This document shows, one piece after another, positions 19,250 to 21,129 of a stretch of DNA of 21,129 nucleotides. Position 1 is the first letter of the stretch. Each line of letters starts with the position of its first letter. This stretch comes from Hypsibius dujardini (taxonomy: Eukaryota; Tardigrada; Eutardigrada; Parachela; Hypsibiidae). Both the position numbers and the translations under genes were made by a program. The stretch is taken from the NCBI GenBank assembly GCA_001579985.1, contig LRSR01010180.1:1-21129 (forward strand). The letters are read 5' to 3'. A model generated the notes under the pieces. That model saw nothing but the letters and a program-made list of their open reading frames with translations. It was not told the DNA's origin and made no database searches.

Positions 19250-19814
19250 CTGCAAAAAAAACAAAAAACAAAATTGTTTTAATTATTTTAACAAAACACA
19301 AAACTGTTTGTTAATTATTTCTTAGTTGTAAATCGTATGCTTTTAAACAAAATTTAAACTATTTAAAATATATCTCAAATTATATATATATATATTTCAA
19401 TAAATAATTCAAAAAATAAATTTTTATTTTTAACATTAAATTTTTAAGTTTAAAATAATTTCCCTGCACTACTGGCGTGGAAAACGCGAACGTGGACAAT
19501 GCAAACACGCAGTGACGTCATTTCCGTTGCGAAAGCGCTGGTACCATAGAGTGGCTCTAACTCGGTCTCCGTAAAAATTATAATCATCACACACAAGGGA
19601 ATAGGAACTACGCCTACCGGGCTTACAGTAGACGAGACGACTTCCGGTCATTCTACTCGAAAGCGTCAACTAACACAGGGCAATCGATCGAAGCAGCTAT
19701 ATTTAGATGTCAAAAACTATTCTATCGGTCTCTCTTTCTCCCCATCCCTCGTCTCGCTCAATGAAAAATAATCCTGACGTAATTTTCGCCCAGACAACTC
19801 GTTCTCTCCTTTAC
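19250..19814 (-). other. Likely ATPase intron 1 (AT-rich)
   Basis: The sequence upstream of the acceptor at 19251-19250 is a long T-rich tract on the minus strand, then AT-rich DNA including a TA array at 19381-19395. Exon 19249 opens in phase 0 with a His codon, so an upstream coding exon is required. A minus-strand frame at 19667-19469 also reaches a GTAAGC donor, but in phase 1, which does not fit. Confidence 0.6.
19513..19520. promoter_or_regulatory. Perfect CRE palindrome TGACGTCA
   Basis: The full 8-bp cAMP-response element lies in the putative first intron of the ATPase gene, about 450 bases upstream of the candidate start exon's coding start in transcript terms. A related TGACGTAA lies near 19775. 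ATF/CREB sites are known in vertebrate alpha1 promoters. Here the role is inferred from sequence only. Confidence 0.3.
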
Positions 19815-19967
19815 CCCTTCCAGCAGCTCTGATGATCTCAGCATGAGCAGCATACGAGTTCGTGCTTCCTCGTCGTCGTCATCGACTGCGCCCTGATAGA
19901 GCGCGAGAAACGCACATTCCATCTGAATTCTTCGCTTCAAGCTGACCTCCCTCGTCGTACGATCCAT
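19815..19967 (-). other. Candidate ATPase initiator exon
   Basis: A minus-strand ATG at 19967-19965 opens MDRTTRE. A GT at 19946 (GAG then GTCAGC) would join this in phase 0 to HGRSESYR, giving a seven-residue leader much like the short first coding exon of insect alpha subunits. The +3 base of this donor is C, which is weak. Reading on in the same frame reaches a better donor at 19814 (GGG then GTAAAG), also in phase 0, adding 44 residues with an acidic DDDDEE patch. Either is possible, and another exon further right cannot be excluded. Confidence 0.35.
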
Positions 19968-21129
19968 CACTTAATCGAAAACGGCGACGATGGGCAAAGA
20001 AATTTAAATCAAAAACCTCCGACCGCGAGCCGTAATAAAACGTGCAAACTCATTAAGCACTTTCCCCGTGGCCGGCGCCAAGTTAACCGTGAACTTGACA
20101 CAGGTAAACCGCCTAAATAAACCGCCGGTAAAATCAAACTGCCATAAATCACACCGGGATAGGACAGCCATAAAATGATCAGACAATCGAGAGACTGCTG
20201 AGGAAATAACGAGAAATTTGGAATTGCTGCAGAAAACGGGGGAAGAGAAAGTAGTCGATCTGTCAGGAGCCGGCGGCAATCGTCTCAACAATTGCGCGTG
20301 TGTAACGTCTTCTTCATCTGGGAGAAAATTTTACCGTTTTTCAATCACACTCGCACACACACACGCAATCGACTATGAAATGTAAATATCGATCCACCGT
20401 GATTTTATCATTTACTATTATTATATATTATTTTGAAAAAAAGGGAAGAAAATGTCCAATTAACCTGTGTAGTCGCGCAAAAAAAGGAAAAGAAATTCGC
20501 CGAGTGTTATTATGAAGATTATGATCCCAAGAGGCGAGACTGTCTGTCCCTGAAGAGGACAAGGAGAAAACGAATAAATTGCACACGTCATTAGGCGTAA
20601 CGATGCTTTTCTCGCGGAATCCATCGGAAAAAAATTGATGACGATTAGCGCGAGTGTCTCAACTCGCAAGCAAAATCATAACGCGAAAATTGCGTTTCTT
20701 CCCTTTCTCTTCTCTTCTCCGTCCAAGACGTCGCATTTTTCATTCCTCCCCTTCCCCCGCCGCGGCAGGGCCTGGATACAGTGTGTGCGTCTCATAAGGG
20801 CGTTCTACTTTCGATTTTGTGGCCGGCGTGCTCAGTGCTCAGGGCGCGCGCTCGCGCCTCGCGATTAAAATCGATAAAAAATGCTGAAGAGGCCTCTCCC
20901 TTCCACTCAGCGGCCCGGCAGAGAAACCCCTCTCATTCAAGCACGACTCCGCGTTGCCCACCATCCCGTGCAGAAATGAACGGACTACCGAGGATTTGAT
21001 TTTTTAGAAGTCTAAAAAACACGACTACTAGGGTAAAATTAGAGGAAAACGCTCAAGTGGAAGCTCCCAGGAGTGTCATCCATTCCACCGACAAAATAAC
21101 CTAGAGTATCGACTTTTCGCCCGAACTAA
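19968..21129. other. Presumed ATPase 5' region, CpG-rich in part
   Basis: No gene is supported on either strand. A CpG-rich stretch lies at about 20755-20870 (CCGCCGCGGCAGG, GGGCGCGCGCTCGCGCC), with AC microsatellite near 20350. This is a plausible promoter or 5' leader zone for the minus-strand ATPase, or for a divergent gene to the right. No TATA box or convincing first exon was identified. Confidence 0.45.

Noticed and set aside
19469-19669. MTGSRLVY frame with a GTAAGC donor as the ATPase first exon
   Set aside because: The donor would leave the frame in phase 1, whereas the next exon needs phase 0.

Overview
The window is invertebrate animal nuclear DNA. All three recognisable genes are split by GT-AG introns, and their products are animal families: a secreted protein with two MAM-like domains, a Ly6/uPAR (three-finger) surface protein, and the catalytic alpha subunit of the Na+/K+-ATPase. 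The ATPase N-terminus begins with an HGRxxSYR block like that of insect alpha subunits, and its next exon reads ELDMDEH-VPLEE much as in nematodes. This points to a protostome, perhaps an ecdysozoan, but the phylum cannot be fixed from this sequence. Noncoding DNA is full of simple repeats, above all CAGA/TCTG tetranucleotides.

Layout. Positions 1-3676 hold no gene I can support: a CAGA array, a TA-rich block, an AAATC pentanucleotide array bracketed by an inverted repeat, a 238-bp foldback element and a GA array. The MAM-like gene follows on the plus strand (3677-5670, six coding exons), preceded by a TATA box. After about 1.1 kb of TCTG-rich spacer comes the Ly6-type gene on the plus strand (6827-8447, four coding exons, every intron in phase 1). 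Its introns carry an ACT array, a 14-bp minisatellite and a TTTCA pentanucleotide array. A 1.4-kb convergent spacer separates it from the Na+/K+-ATPase alpha gene on the minus strand (9864-19249, with a start exon probably further right). Fourteen coding exons of the ATPase were joined with no frame break, giving 1035 residues from HGRSESYR to the terminal ETYY. Intron 5 alone is 3.8 kb. The last 1.9 kb should hold the ATPase first exon and promoter; it includes a perfect CRE palindrome and a CpG-rich stretch.

The genes show no obvious joint pathway. The MAM-like and Ly6-type genes both encode secreted or surface-anchored extracellular proteins and lie in tandem; the ATPase is a housekeeping membrane pump pointing the other way. 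The most unusual features are the repeat architecture (complementary CAGA and TCTG tracts in introns on both sides of ATPase exons), the internally duplicated MAM-like gene with only one cysteine pair per domain, and the hairpin-forming element upstream of it.
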